A stretch of 64,000 bases of DNA from Arachis hypogaea (taxonomy: Eukaryota; Streptophyta; Magnoliopsida; Fabales; Fabaceae): NCBI RefSeq assembly GCF_003086295.3, contig NC_092045.1:87620693-87684692 (forward strand). Direction: 5' to 3'. Made by a program: the position numbers and the translations under genes. Every line of letters begins with the position of its first letter. The stretch's first letter is position 1. The notes beneath the pieces were generated by a model. That model did not search any database, was not told the DNA's origin, and saw only the letters and a program-made list of their open reading frames with translations. Positions 22,198-35,121 of the stretch are shown one piece after another.

Positions 22198-25021
22198 TCG
22201 GCCTTTCTAGATTGCTTTTAAATTTGCAACCACAATTTGACGTATTCCTAAAGTCAAACTAAATGTGGCTGAAATATGGACAGCACAAACCGTTAGCTCA
22301 ACTTGCACATGGTTTTTGGACTGTTTGAAAATTAAAAAGTCAACTCCAATGGATACATCGTAGCATGGCAATTACAACTTACAAGTTAACAACGTAACGA
22401 CAAATAAAGAAAAAAAGAGGTTCAAAGATAAATTGCATGCCACAACGGCGATTCCGCTTTGCAATGGCAAGTTTCAAATGGTTCTAATAGCACATATTTT
22501 GGATTATTATTTATTAGATTATATGGGTTTTGACTCAACGAACCAGCTATAACCTTGAATTGCTTTACCAGTTTTGACTTTTGAATTTTTAATTTTATTT
22601 TATTACCTTTTAAATTTTTACCATCCAGACTCTCAGAGCAACAATTCAACAAAGCCATTTGTCAAACCGTGAATATCTTTTTCAACTTATCAAGCATTCA
22701 TACACAAAACAAATTATCATTAAATTAATTACGTATAAAATATATATTAAAAATAAATTAAATAATATATATTTTATATATAAATACATAATAGTTAATT
22801 TAATAATTAATTTTTTTATACGCATAGCATTTTTATTTAAACATATAATTAAATCACAATGTGAATCTTGCACAAGACTTCTGTATGCTATCCTTAGAAT
22901 TGTGTAACTAAAGAATGATATTTAATAGAAATAAGTTGTACATTATATATTCTCTAAATGTAACCTCATATATAGTTGAACTAGGCAAAGTTGCTAAATT
23001 TCACCTCTCACAGTAGCTGGTGTCCTAATTCAGAATGTCTTATAATTTAATTTAATTTAGAGAAAAATAAGTTTTTTTTAATATTTATATTTTTTTAAAA
23101 AATACTTCTAAAGTTTAATTTCACTTAATTGTTGTCACTGACATTTTTTTGTTTTTATCGAAATTATCCCTAGACATTAATTTTATGTAAAATATTAGAG
23201 ACAAAATTAAAAATATTTAAAAATAATTTTAACACAAATTAAATATGTTAAGGAATAAAATTGAATAAATCTAAAATTTTAAGGATAAAATTAAATGACA
23301 AACATGAGGAACAAAAAATATTTTTACCTTTTAATTTAATTTAATTTTTCTTAAAAGAAAAAATACTTGTCATATACCACAAGCTCCAAATGTTAAACTC
23401 ATCGGTTTCAACGGTGATAAACTATGTAGTGTGGGACAAATGCATAAATAGAAAGCAAAAAACACAATAAAACTGCTACAAACATAAAAAGTTCCAGCAT
23501 TTGCTATTTTTTATTATGAAGAAAAGAAACTTAAGACGAGAAATTAAAGCAATAAGTGAATTCGATCAAAGTAGATAGTACTAGATTTAAAATTTTTGTT
23601 GACTTATTAATTATTAGTGGTTAATGGAAAAATTAAGAAGCAGGCTTAGACATTCGGCAAAAGAGCCGGCCCACCAATTATGGTAGCCGTTGGGTGTATG
23701 TGTATTGTTAAGACTTTGTCTGGAGGTTATTAAGTTGAAAAAGATTTTTTTTTGTTTTATTTATAATGTGTGTGGCAAAATTTTAATAGAAAAAATAAAA
23801 ATATTAAAAATATCTTTTTTTAGAAATTATTACGGACTAATTTGAATTGGCTTTAAAAAAAATATTTATTTTTTATCCTTTTTAAAAAGATTTTTTTTAA
23901 TAAACAAAAGTGATTTCACATTTAATTATTTAAATAAACTTTTAAAAAGATTTTTTTTATCTTCTGTTTTTTTTTTAAAAGAAACGTATTGATGGTTTTA
24001 AAAAAAATAATTTGTTTTTTCTAATAAAAGTATTTTTCTTAAAAAATATATTTAAATATGTTTAAAATTTAATAAAATATTTTATTTTTTATAGAAAGTA
24101 TTTTTTTTACTCAAATAAACCAATATTATATTTTTTTAAAAGATCTTTTTACTTTAAAAAGGTATTTTTAACATTATAAATAAATAAAAAATACTTTTAT
24201 ATTATCGTATCCAAAGATAATAATTATTAAATAAAAAATATTTTTACTTTTTTAAAGGATCTTTAAAAAAAGACTACTTAAAAAAAGACTTTTTTGTAAA
24301 AGTTCATCCAAATAAAAAAGTCCTAAAGATTTGTGTAAACTAAAAAAAAAAAGATAAATATAAAATTTTAATGTCCCAAAAAATATAAAAATTTGTAGCA
24401 AAATATTAATATTTTAAATTTTTAGAGTATATATTGTATGAAATAATAGGAGTTAAAATAAACTTTTTAAAAATAAGTAATATTAACTAAATGCCCATAA
24501 CACTGTTAGAGTGTCAGCGAAACCTATAAGAATAATATAATAGATTTTGCTTACAAATGAAATATAGTATTATAGTTAAGGTTATTAATTAAAAAATTAC
24601 ATTTTTTTATATATTTGTTAAAAGTTTAAAAAACTTCACTAATAAAAATACTTGTTAGTTAAACCCTAATATAATTACTATGAAATTAGATAGCAAATAC
24701 TTTAAAAAATCTTACATTTAAATTTAAACTCTACTTGTAGAGACAAAAACTGAAGGCAAAATAAATTTTAAAAATTGAGGTTAAGAAAAGAATAAACTGC
24801 TAGGATCAATTTAAAATGTGTCCCGGTAATATAAAAGTTCTCACTATTCAATGAAAGAAAGTTGCACATCAATATGCCATTAAAAAAAACTTTACTTAAC
24901 TTTTTATTAAGATTTTTATATGAATTTTTTAATATATTCTCATTTTTATATTTTAAAATATATTTTTTATATTCTCACACTTCTTATCATCACAATTAAC
25001 ACTAAATATAAAAAAATCTTG
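22198..25021. other. AT-rich intergenic DNA, possible foldback at about 23715-24330
   Basis: No gene is supported. Between about 23715 and 24330 the sequence has TTAAGACTTTGTCTGG on the left and, as reverse complement on the right, TTTAGGACTTTTTTATTTGG, with dense A/T runs of opposite polarity between them. This suggests an old foldback element, but low complexity makes the alignment weak and no duplication was seen. Short open frames near 22422-22907 look like chance. Confidence 0.4.
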
Positions 25022-25026
25022 CTATG

Positions 25027-25217
25027 TATTAGAAACAAAATAGTTATCAGAAGAATGTATTATTCAGTTTGTGAAAAGATATAATACATAGGGATATATA
25101 TAGATGCTAGAAGAATTAAAACAATAAAAGCATATAATCTTATAATTAATAACAGGTATTCTATATAAATATAAATGATACTAATTGATTTAAATTGATT
25201 CTAATTATTCTCTAACA
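25027..25217 (-). repeat. 3' LTR of the second copia element
   Basis: A 191-bp copy very similar to 29325-29517, including GATATATATAGATGCTAGAA-type sequence that may contain the TATA box. It ends CTAACA next to the purine tract. Confidence 0.92.
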
Positions 25218-25241
25218 TCCTTCCTCAAACTCAAGTGGGAG

Positions 25242-28200
25242 CTAAGGATACCATCTTGAGTTTGTTAGTAAAGTCCGGAAACGAGTAGGATGACGAGCCT
25301 TCGTGAAGATATCGGCAGTCTGATCCAGAGTTCGAACAACAACGAGGCGAATAGTATCAATAAAGATACGTTGCCGAACAAAATGACAATTAATCTCAAT
25401 GTGTTTGGTGCGTTCATGAAACACATCATTGTGCGCAATCTAAATAGCACTGCGATTGTCACAAAAAACATCGGTTGGGGATGACTAATGAGGACCCAAA
25501 TCTGCAAGAAGCCAACGAATCGAGACAACATCAACAGTGGTGTCAGCTAGAGCGTGGTATTCAGCTTCTGTGCTTGATCGAGCAGTGAACGTTTGCTTCT
25601 TAGCTCGCCAAGAAATGAGTGCGTTGCCAAGAAACAAACAATAACCAGTAGTAGAACGACGATCAGTGAGATCACCAGCCCAATCACCATTTGAGTACGC
25701 CTGAAGGGATAAAGATGAATGGGCAGAAAAATAAAGGCCATGAAATAGGGTGCCTTTGATGTAGCGAAGGATGCAAAGAACTGTCGCATAGTGAGTAGTA
25801 CGAGGAGATGACAAGAACTAGCTAAGAACATGAACTGGATAGATGATGTCTGGTCAGGTGACAGTCAAGTAGACGAGACCTCCAACTAACTGTCGATAAA
25901 GAGTAGGATTATCCAAAATAGTGCCATCCATAGGGATAAATCAAACATTAAGCTCAAGGGCAATAGACTCAGTGTGACTATCTGTAATCCCGGCCCGAGC
26001 AAGAAGATCTGAAGCATACTTAACTTGAGAGAGATAGATACCATCATCTGTGGATATGACCTCGAGACCAAGAAAATAACTGAGAGAACCAAGATCTTTC
26101 ATCTCAAAAATATGGTGAAGGGAGGCTTTGAGATCAGAGATACCATCAACATCATCTTCGGTAATGATCATGTCATCAACATACAAAAGCAGAAGAACAA
26201 CTTCATGTGAACTTTTACGAATAAAAAGAGCATTCTCATAAGGGCTGCAAGTGAAACCGAGATTACATATAGTGGAGCTGAACTTGCAAACCATTCACGA
26301 GGAGCTTGCTTAAGATCATAAAGTGTCTTGCGAAGGAGACAAACTTTCCTAGAAGAACAAGGATAACCTGGAGGTAGTTTCATATAGACCTTCTTTTTCA
26401 AATCCTCATTAAGAAATGCATTCTTCATGTCCATCTGACTGAGAGACTATTTTCTGACCGCAGCAATGGCAAGAAGAGCTTGAATAGATGTGAGACAAGC
26501 AATAGGAGCTAAAATCTCTTCATAGTCAATATCATACTCTTGCGTACAATCTTGAGCAACCAATCGTACTTATAACGGTCAATAGAGCCATCAGAGTGAG
26601 TCTTGATCTTGTATACCCAGCTACTACCCACAACTTCTTGATCAGAAGGAGGATCCACCAAATTCTAAGTGTGTGCTTTTTCAAGTGCCTGGATTTCTTC
26701 CTGCATTGCTTGCTGCCAATTTAGATTTTTGGAGGCTTCTCTAAAGGACTTAGATTCATATTGATGAAGAATAGTAGAAAAATAATGATAATCAAGAAGA
26801 TGAGGAGGTGGATTTCTTACCCTAAAAGAACGAGTGGAAGGAGGAGGCATGATGGTAGAAGCAGGATCATCGTCCGGTCTGGAACCATTGGGAGATGGAG
26901 AAGGCGGAAGAGCAGGAGGCTGTAGAGGTTGAATTGAGATAGAACCTACAGAATCATCACTAGAAAAAAGATCAACATTAGGGTTAGGAAAAAAGGGTGA
27001 TTGAGTAGGAAGAATAGATTCAAAGGAGGAGAACAAAAAAAAACATGCGATGCTCCCAAAAGACAACATGATGAGATATACGAATACGTCCAGACAGAGG
27101 ATCCCAACAACGATAACCCTTGTGGTCAGTGCCATAACCAAGAAAACAACACATGCGAGCGAGCCTGAGGTTCAAATTTACTATGTTTATGAGGCCAAAG
27201 AAGAACAAAACAGACTCAACCAAAAACTCAAAGAGAACTGTAATCTAGAGAGGTATGATAAAGATGCTCAAAGGAAGTAATGTTACTAAGAACGAAAGAA
27301 GAAAGTCTATTGATAACATAAACAACAGTAAGATTAGCTTCACCCTAAGTATGCTCAGGACCCAAAGAAGAAGAAAGAAGCATTGCATGAACAAAGTTAA
27401 GAATGTGACAGTGTTTGTGTTCAGCTTGTCCATTTTGTTGAGACGAACCAGTGTAGGAAAACTCAGACAAATTATCCGTTTTGCAAGAAAGTTTAAAAGT
27501 TTGGAATCATGGTATTTCATAGCATTATCACGTCAAAAAACCTTAATGACCTTGGAAAACTGAGTTTTAATCATAGTGTCAAAGTTAATATAAATTTGAG
27601 GTAGCTCATGGAAATTAGTCATCAAATAAACTCAAGTAAAGCGTGAATAATCATCAATGAAAACGACAAGTATCGAGTTTCTCCCATAGAAGTGGTGGAA
27701 GTGGGGCCCAAAACATCAGAGTGGATAAGATCAAAAGGAGAGCAAGCAAGAGATGAATTATCGTGAAAAGATAAAGTAGGTTATTTGGCAGTTTGACAAG
27801 AAATGCAATCAAAAGACTCATTATCAACCTGACCCGAAACACCCTGAGACACAAAAGGACACAATTTTCCTAAGGAGCTGTGGGTAAGACGGTGATGCCA
27901 GAAGTGAAGAGTAAATAGAGAAGAAGCAGCACAGAGATTTGGTACAGAGAAATATAAAGATTCTTGAGTTCAAACAACCTTCCGACCTTACGTCCAGTTT
28001 CGATAATTTGTCCTGTCCGATGATCCTGTACACGACAACCAGAAATAGAAAAATTGACATCAAAACTGAGATCAACAAGTTGACCAACAGAAATAAGATT
28101 AAAGTTCAATGTGGGAATATAATAAGTATCAGGGAGATTAAGAGTTAACTGGAAAATAGAACCCTTGTGTGTTGCGTGCAAGAGGGAACCATTAGCAGTA

Positions 28201-28690
28201 TTGACAGAAGGTGCATTTGTAGTGGTAGACAAATATGAGAAAAGATGATGCAAAGGAGACATGTAATGCAACCAGAGTCAATACCATTTAGAATTACTTG
28301 GAGGAGTCGAAAAAGTAGTAGGAGTATTACCAGAAAGGGAGAGAAGATACTTAAGAAGAGACGCAATATCAAATAGAGAGACAAAAGATGGGTTGAGAGG
28401 AGTAGAGGTGGTATATTCAGTAGAAGCAGCAACAGCAGAAGCAGACACATTTTTGGAGAAGTTGGGATGAGAATGATACTTGAGGTGATCAGAACATGGT
28501 GGGTGAGTAGGACAAGTAGTAATAAAATATCCGGAGAGCTTGCAGAAATGGTAGAACACTTGCGGACAATTGTAGCTAATGTGACCTTTCTGTTGGCATT
28601 TGTGACATTCACCAGAAGAACAGTTTGAGAAGAGGTGCACAGAACGGTTACAATTTCAACAGAAGTTATCCTTTCTGTCTGTGGCAGCAA
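25242..28690 (-). pseudogene. Copia gag-pol remains, many frameshifts
   Basis: Recognisable from high to low coordinates: a zinc knuckle (CHKCQQKGHISYNC, 28640-28278); the protease/pre-integrase stretch (YIPTLNFNLISVGQL, GRLFEL; 28271-27870); integrase remnants in mixed frames (about 27850-27245); the IN-RT linker and RT start (ASKNLNWQQAMQEEIQALEK, 27141-26665); RT ([32 protein letters not shown], then [11 protein letters not shown] at about 26200); and RNase H (AYSNGDWAGDLTDRRSTTGY, SSTEAEYHALADT; 25814-25485), continued in another frame as FHERTKHIEINCHFVRQ. Every domain border has a break, so no polyprotein can be made. Confidence 0.9.
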
Positions 28691-29311
28691 AAATATCTAA
28701 GTTTTCCATAATAGTAGATACAAAGATCAAAGAGAGGAGAGAAAATTACAAATTCAGGGCCAAAAACGAGAAAACAGACGACAGAATTGAAAAGAGCTCA
28801 CCGAAAAATTTTAGAGAGGGTCCCACTGTCTACAATATTAGCTGCCACATCAGATGCCACGTCAGGAGGATAGGCCACATGGCAACGCGTGATAGGAGAA
28901 GGGAGATGCGTCAGTGTTGACGTGGACAAGGAGCTGGCACGCGGGTCGGATAGGCGGGCTGGGTCGGGTGCATCGCTTGCTGGAGCAAATCCACAGGTGT
29001 TGGAGGCTTCGACATGTGGTGCTGTTTGGTGCCGTTCATATTGGGCGTGGATCCAACTGTGCTGGATGGCATCTAGAGAGATGAAAAAACTAAAGCGGAT
29101 AGCAGCTTCAGGCGGCGTGTGAGGGTGCATCCGGTGGTAGAAGGTGGCGACTTTGGAGGCGTTGGAATCTTGACAATGAGACGAACACACTGGTGATGGC
29201 GGTGACAAATCAAAGCATCAGGAAAAGATAAAAAAATAAGGGCAAAGAGCACTGCTGGAAGAGAAAAGCAAAGGGACTATGAACAAATTTTCGTGGAAAT
29301 AAAAAATCTAT
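28691..29311 (-). other. Leader of the second copia element with foreign-looking GC-rich stretch
   Basis: Between the primer site and the zinc knuckle, where a full gag is expected, there is about 620 bp, of which 28840-29200 is GC-richer than the rest of the element. It has an open minus-strand frame of 136 codons (29208-28798) without recognisable gag motifs. It may be a replaced or rearranged gag region. I do not assign a function. Confidence 0.5.
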
Positions 29312-29324
29312 GCTTTTGATACCA

Positions 29325-29517
29325 TATTAGAAATAAGAGAGTTATCTAAAGAGTGTATTATTCAATCTTTGAAAAAGGTACAATACATAGGGGTATATAT
29401 AGGTGCTAGAAGAATCAAAGTAATAAAAGTATACAATCCTACAATTAATATACAGATATTCTATATAAATATAAATAATACTAATTGATCTAAATTGATT
29501 CTAATTATTCTCTAACA
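29325..29517 (-). repeat. 5' LTR of the second copia element
   Basis: A 193-bp LTR followed outside by the CTATG duplication and inside by the tRNA-iMet-type primer site. Similarity to the partner LTR is high. Confidence 0.92.
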
Positions 29518-29522
29518 CTATG

Positions 29523-30503
29523 CATTTTTACATTTGCAGCTTGGGTCTATCTCTATTTAATTTTTCTTTTCAATAATTGTGTATATTCTGTTGTCCAACA
29601 CCAACATTTTTTTTCTCTAAGATATTATATTTCATGAAAAAGTATAGGGAACTAACACGGCAACATCCTAATCAACTAGCTTTAAACAACTCTAATTAAT
29701 AATGATTAATTTTATACTTTTTAAAAATTTATAATTTGAATAATCAGCATTAAAACACATTTTGAATAATAAAGATTAGTAAATGAGAAACTCTAGGAAA
29801 ACAACCCTTCTTTGTATCTAATTTTGAAATTCCAGACAATAGGAATAGTGGGGAGTTGTTTTATTTTTTTCTTACGTAACTAGCATATTTTTCAATTAAT
29901 TGACTATAATTCGCTATAACGCAAGTTGGTTCCCTAGTGAAATCTTTAGCAAATTAACCGCCCCATTATCATGTCTTCTCTCCTTCCCATCGCTGACCTC
30001 CGTGATGAAGCCCAGCCCCAGCCCCATGGAGTTGCTGTCGCTATTGCTGCATTGTTGCCGCCACATCTTCTTTCTTTCTCCATCACAGACCTCCACAAAA
30101 GAAACATTGACAATCTTATAATTAAAAACATCCATCTACAATTAAAAGAAACATCCATTAGTAGAGAAAACCAGTAACAAAAAATCTATATAAAAAATAT
30201 CCACGTATTTCAAGAGACGGAAAAGGGTGAGGTAGTGGTTACGCGGCGACGTGGCGTGGAGGTAGAGACGAAGGAGGTCTGTAATGCTGTGCGCAGGGGA
30301 GCAGGCGATATAGGAATGATGACCAGCCGAGGTGCTTTGTCAGATGGCACAACATAGTAGGTTGACGGTGCGGCGTAGTGAGTCGACATGCGGCTTCCTC
30401 TATTGGCGGGAATGCGCGACATAAGGGCTTAGGTGTGCGGCGCAGCTGTGGGGAGCGGAAGCGGAGTGACGCGTTGCTTGGTTAGACGGTGGCGGCGTGA
30501 TGC
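29523..30503. other. Spacer without a supported gene
   Basis: AT-rich at first, then a GC-richer segment (30190-30500) full of GGCGGCG-like words with short open frames on both strands. No domain is recognised. It is continuous with the DNA to the right of the large element that starts at 30509, since the same TTCAT target bounds both sides. Confidence 0.4.
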
Positions 30504-30508
30504 TTCAT

Positions 30509-33500
30509 TGATGAGAGAACTTATTGTATAGTTTGGAATCAATCAAGACAAGCATCAATTCGTTGGTAGCATAGTCCAAACCAACAATGAATTCGCTTAA
30601 TCAAATGTTTTAATATTTAAATAACCGAGATCGAGAGTAATTTAACCTCGGGTCGTCTTCCCTAGGAATTGCAACGAAATGTACATTTATTGGCTATGAG
30701 AGAGAGCATGGGAAATTAGGAATGCAAGAGAGAGCAAGTAATGTAAATGGCAAGAAATTAAAAAGAGAGCAATTAAAAGAGAAATTAAATGCTAAAAAGG
30801 ACTCTTGGCAAGAATTAGCTAATTAGGGATTTCTATCCTAGTTGTGGACCACAAATATGACAATTGTGTAGAATCAATCCAAACTAGTCAATCCTCCTTG
30901 AGAATTAGTCAAAAAGGTGCAATTGATCTCAGTCCATACGTCCTAGTCAACTCACTAATTACTTAGTGAAAGACTAGCGTCAATGGAAACCAAATCAATT
31001 AACTATTTCCACACAATGCGGAATGGACATCTACAACTCAATTCCACCCAAACATCCAATTTCTCAACAAAGAGTGTGAAAACTAAACATGCAAAAAATT
31101 AAACATCAAAGCAATAAAAGTCAAAGCAATTAAATGTCAAAGCAAGGAAAATTAAAATGCAAGAAACCTCTTGGCAAGTAATTGAGAACTAAGGCTACCT
31201 ATCCTAGTCATTGACCACAAACATATGATGATTATGAAGAGTTAATCCTAATTAGTCAACCTTACATCGAAGATAAGTCAAATAGGCACAATTAATTTCA
31301 ATTCCTAAGTCCTATGTCAACACTAGGGGTCACATAGAGTCAAGGGAAACCAAATTAACTAACTACTCTAATATATCAAATAAGAATGGACATCAATGAC
31401 TCAAGGGACACCAAAGTCAACAATTCCAAGCCAAGAATGAGGAAAAAACTAAGTGAAAACTAAGCCAAGCATTTTATCAAACACTTGGTGTGCATGAAAA
31501 TAAAATAATATTAAATTACAATAAAATAAATTCTAAAACTACCAAAGCAAGAAAATAACAATAATAACTAGAGAAAGCAATAAATGACATGGAAACATAA
31601 AATTACATTAATTGGAATTAAAATAACAAAAGTGTTCATAACATGAAAATTGACATAAAACAGAAAATAACAAAAGAGATGAAGAAGATAAAGACAATAA
31701 AGCATAGAAACATAAATGAAACTACACTAAGACAAGAATTAAAGTGCTGAAATTAAAAGGAAACTAAGCTAAAAATCCTAATTCTAGAGAGAGGAGAAAC
31801 TTCTCTCTCTAGAAACCAAGAGAAAACATAACAAAAACTAAACCTAATTGCCCTCTCTTCATTCCTCTTCACTTTTGCCTTAAATAGCTTCAAAAAATGT
31901 GTTGGATTGGGTTTTGGAGGCTCAGAAATTGCTGCCAGTGAGTTGCAATTAATGAGGTCACGTGTGATGGCCGGATAATTTATACGCTTTTTGGCATTGT
32001 TTTTAGGTAGTTTTTAGTAGAATCTAGCTACTTTTAGGGACGTTTTTATTAGTTTTTATGCAAAATTTACATTTCTGGACTTTACTATGAGTTTGTATAT
32101 TTTTTTGTGATTTCAAGTATTTTCTGGCTGAAATTGAGGGACCTGAGCAAAAATCTGATTCAGGCTAAAAAAGGACTGCTGATGCTGTTAGATTCTGACC
32201 TCCCTGCACTCGAAATGGATATTCTGGAGCTACAGAACTTCAAATGGTGCACTCTCAACTGCGTTGGAAAGTAGACATCCAGGGCTTTCCAGAAATATAT
32301 AATAGCCCATACTTTATTCGAGTTTAGATGACGCAAAATGGTGTTCAACGCCAGTTCCATCCTGCATTCTGGAGTAAAACGCCAGAAACATGTCACAGAC
32401 CAGAGTTAAACGCCAAAAACACGTTATAGCTTGGCGTTTAACCCAAAGAGAAGCCTTTGCACGTGTAAAGCTCAAGCTCAACCTAAGCACACACCAAAGT
32501 AGGCCCCGAAAGTGGATTTCTGCACTTAGACTAATTTCTGTAAACCCTAGTAGCTAGTTTAGTATAAATAGAACTTTTTACTATTGTACTAGGCGTCTTG
32601 TATTTGGATGGATCTTTAATCAGTGTATGCGATTTTAGACCTTCATGGGGGCTGACCATTCGGCTATGCCTAGACCATCACTTATGTATTTTCAATGGTG
32701 GAGTTTCTACACACTATAGATTAAGGTGTGGAGCTCTGCTATTTCTCGAGTATTAATGCAATTACTATTATTCTTCTATTCGATTTAGCTTATTCTTATT
32801 CTAAGATATTCGTTGCACTTCAACATGATGAATGTGATGATTCGTGACACTCATCATCATTCTCACCTATGAATGCGTGCCTGACAACCACTTCCATTCT
32901 ACCTTAGATTGAGCGCGTATCTCTTGGATTTCTTAATCAGAATCTTCGTGGTATAAGCTAGAATTATTGGCGGCCATTCCTAAGATCCGGAAAGTCTAAA
33001 CCTTGTCTGTGGTATTCCGAGTAGGATCTGAGATGGGATGACTGTGACGAACTTCAAACTCGCGAGTGTTGGGCATAGTGACAGACGCAAAAGAATCACT
33101 GGATTCTATTCCAACATGATCGATAACCGACAGATGATTGGCCGTGCTGTGATAGAGCATTTGGACCATTTTCACTGAGAGGATGGGAAGTAGTCATTGA
33201 CAATGGTGACGCCCTACATACAGCTTGCCATAGAAAGGAGTAAGAATGATTGGATGAAAGCAGTAGGAAACCAGAGATTCAGAAGGAACAAAGCATCTCC
33301 ATACACTTATCTGAAATTCCCACCAATGATTTACATAAGTATCTCTATCTCTATTTTATGCTTTATTTATCTTTATATTCAAAAACCATTATAACCATTT
33401 GAATCCGCCTAACTGAGATTTACAAGATGACCATAGCTTGCTTCATACCAACAATCTCCGTGGGATCGACCCTTACTCACGTAAGGTTTATTACTTGGAC

Positions 33501-34143
33501 GACCCAGTGCACTTGCTGGTTAGTTGTTCGAAGTTGTGACAAAGTGTGATTCACGTTTGAGAGCTCCAAGTCTTTGGCTCCATTGTTGATGATCACAATT
33601 TCGTGCACCAACGTGCAGGGACCTGTGCGGATGCACAGATGTGTGTGTCCGCACACTTGGCTGAAAGTTGACCAGTGCGTACGTACAAGTACCTATGCGT
33701 ACGCACACTTAGACTTATGTCTACTATATCAAATTGTATATCATTTTGAAGCCCCAGATGTTAGCTTTCCAATGCCGCTGGAACCGCCTCATTTGGTCCT
33801 CTGTAGCTCAAGTTATGGCCAATTTAGTATAGAGAGGTCAGGGCTGGCAGCTTTCCAAATCCTTCATTTCTTGAATTCTTCCCTTTTGCATGCTCTTTTC
33901 CTCACTTCTTCAACCCATACTTGCCTTGGAAACCTGAAATCACTTAACAAATACATCAAGGCACCAAATGGGATTAAAGTGAATAAAATTGACTAAATTA
34001 AGCACAAAAGAGCATGTTTCCACTTTCAAGCACAATTTAGAAAAAAATCTCAAAAGCATGCTATTTAGGTGAATAAATGTGGGTTTATGTGATGAAATCC
34101 ACTCAAATAAAACCAAAATATATCGTAAAATATGGATCTATCA
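30509..34143 (-). repeat. 3' LTR of the LARD, split by a solo LTR
   Basis: Without the nested 1,646-bp solo LTR and one copy of its 5-bp duplication this LTR is about 1,984 bp, close to the 1,997 bp of its partner. A TATA-like CTATTTAAG lies at about 31881-31888 on the minus strand. The GTGCGTACGCAC-like words lie at 33615-33715, beyond the nested insertion. Confidence 0.9.
31965..33610 (+). mobile_element. Solo LTR of a FIDEL-like Athila element
   Basis: A 1,646-bp segment begins TGATGGCCGGATAATTTATA and ends CACAATTTCGTGCACCA, flanked by ACGTG at 31960-31964 and 33611-33615. The partner LTR at about 39030 has the uninterrupted target, which proves the insertion. It contains a U3 TATA box (TATAAATA at 32563-32570), a conserved GAGCTACAGA...GCGTTGGAAAG block (32222-32313), AACGCC words (32339-32450), and the GTGGGATCGACCC and TTACTTGGACGACC words near the 3' end. 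No internal domain is present, so it is a solo LTR left by LTR-LTR recombination. Confidence 0.9.
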
Positions 34144-35073
34144 ATTCCTCCACGCTTAAACAATAGCATGTCCTCATGCTAACCACAACCAAAGGAGATG
34201 AATGAAAGGGTAAACATTTTATTCAATGCAACTACTTATATGCATGCAACTATACTAAATATTATTTACCTATATCTATATTATGATTCCTATTGAGTTT
34301 GGTAAAAATCAACAAAAGAATCTCAATCAATCCAAAGTAAAAATTTAGGGCTAAGACAAAGCGAATATAGCAATATGATCAATGTCCAAAGATTTGATTT
34401 GAAATTTTTCAAAAATTAAGTTCAATAACTTACAAGAAGATACAAGATAAGGGATGGAAACATAGAATTGAGCGATCGAACCCCTCACCGGATGTATTTT
34501 CACTCTAATCGCTCAGTGTTTAGGGTTTAACTACTCAATCCTCCTTTAATCATGTTTCTCAAAGACTTGCAAGTCGTCTAACAATCAACCAATATTTGAT
34601 GAATGAATGCAAATATCATGAGGACTTTTGAGGGTTGTAATGGGGCTAAGGTAAGGGTAGGATTAATATGGTTAAGTGGGATAATAGATTGGATCTTTGA
34701 TTAGCTCAAGTATCCCACCTAATCCTATATTATCCTATATACATGACAAAACCACCTAACTACCCATTTATCCTTTTTTTTTTCACATTCAATCATGCAT
34801 TTCCTTTCCAATTCAACTACATAATTTATATTCTTATTATCATTTATTTTTTCTTTTTCTCTCTTTCTTGGTTTTTTATTTTTTTATTTTTATTTTTATT
34901 TTTTTATATATACAAAGTATGTACATCAAACTTTCTTTCTTTATCATATAAGAGAGATGCATATGTTTTGAGTAATGAATGCATGAGTGTTTACCCATTT
35001 TTTCACATATTCTCAATGAACACCCAAAGTAACTTTCTACCAATGTTTTCCACAAATTCTCCACACACTTGAT

Positions 35074-35076
<3 letters not shown>

Positions 35077-35119
<43 letters not shown>
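35077..35119 (+). repeat. (CA)n microsatellite
   Basis: About 21 uninterrupted CA units inside the LARD internal region. Confidence 0.98.

Positions 35120-35121
<2 letters not shown>

Larger units (their letters stand above)
25027..29517 (-). mobile_element. Second Ty1-copia element, short LTRs, decayed
   Basis: LTRs of 191 bp (25027-25217) and 193 bp (29325-29517) are flanked by CTATG (25022-25026 and 29518-29522). On the minus strand each LTR begins TGTTAGAGAATAATTAG and ends TTTCTAATA. The primer site TGGTATCAAAAGC abuts the 5' LTR (29312-29324) and a purine tract lies at 25218-25232. Copia-order coding remains are spread over several frames. The N-terminal part of gag is absent. Confidence 0.93.

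Noticed and set aside
23715..24330. Foldback transposon in AT-rich DNA
   Set aside because: Kept only as a weak remark: low complexity prevents a firm alignment and no duplication is present.
29900..30422. Short frames in the GC-richer spacer before the LARD
   Set aside because: Frames are open on both strands and carry no domain; composition explains them.
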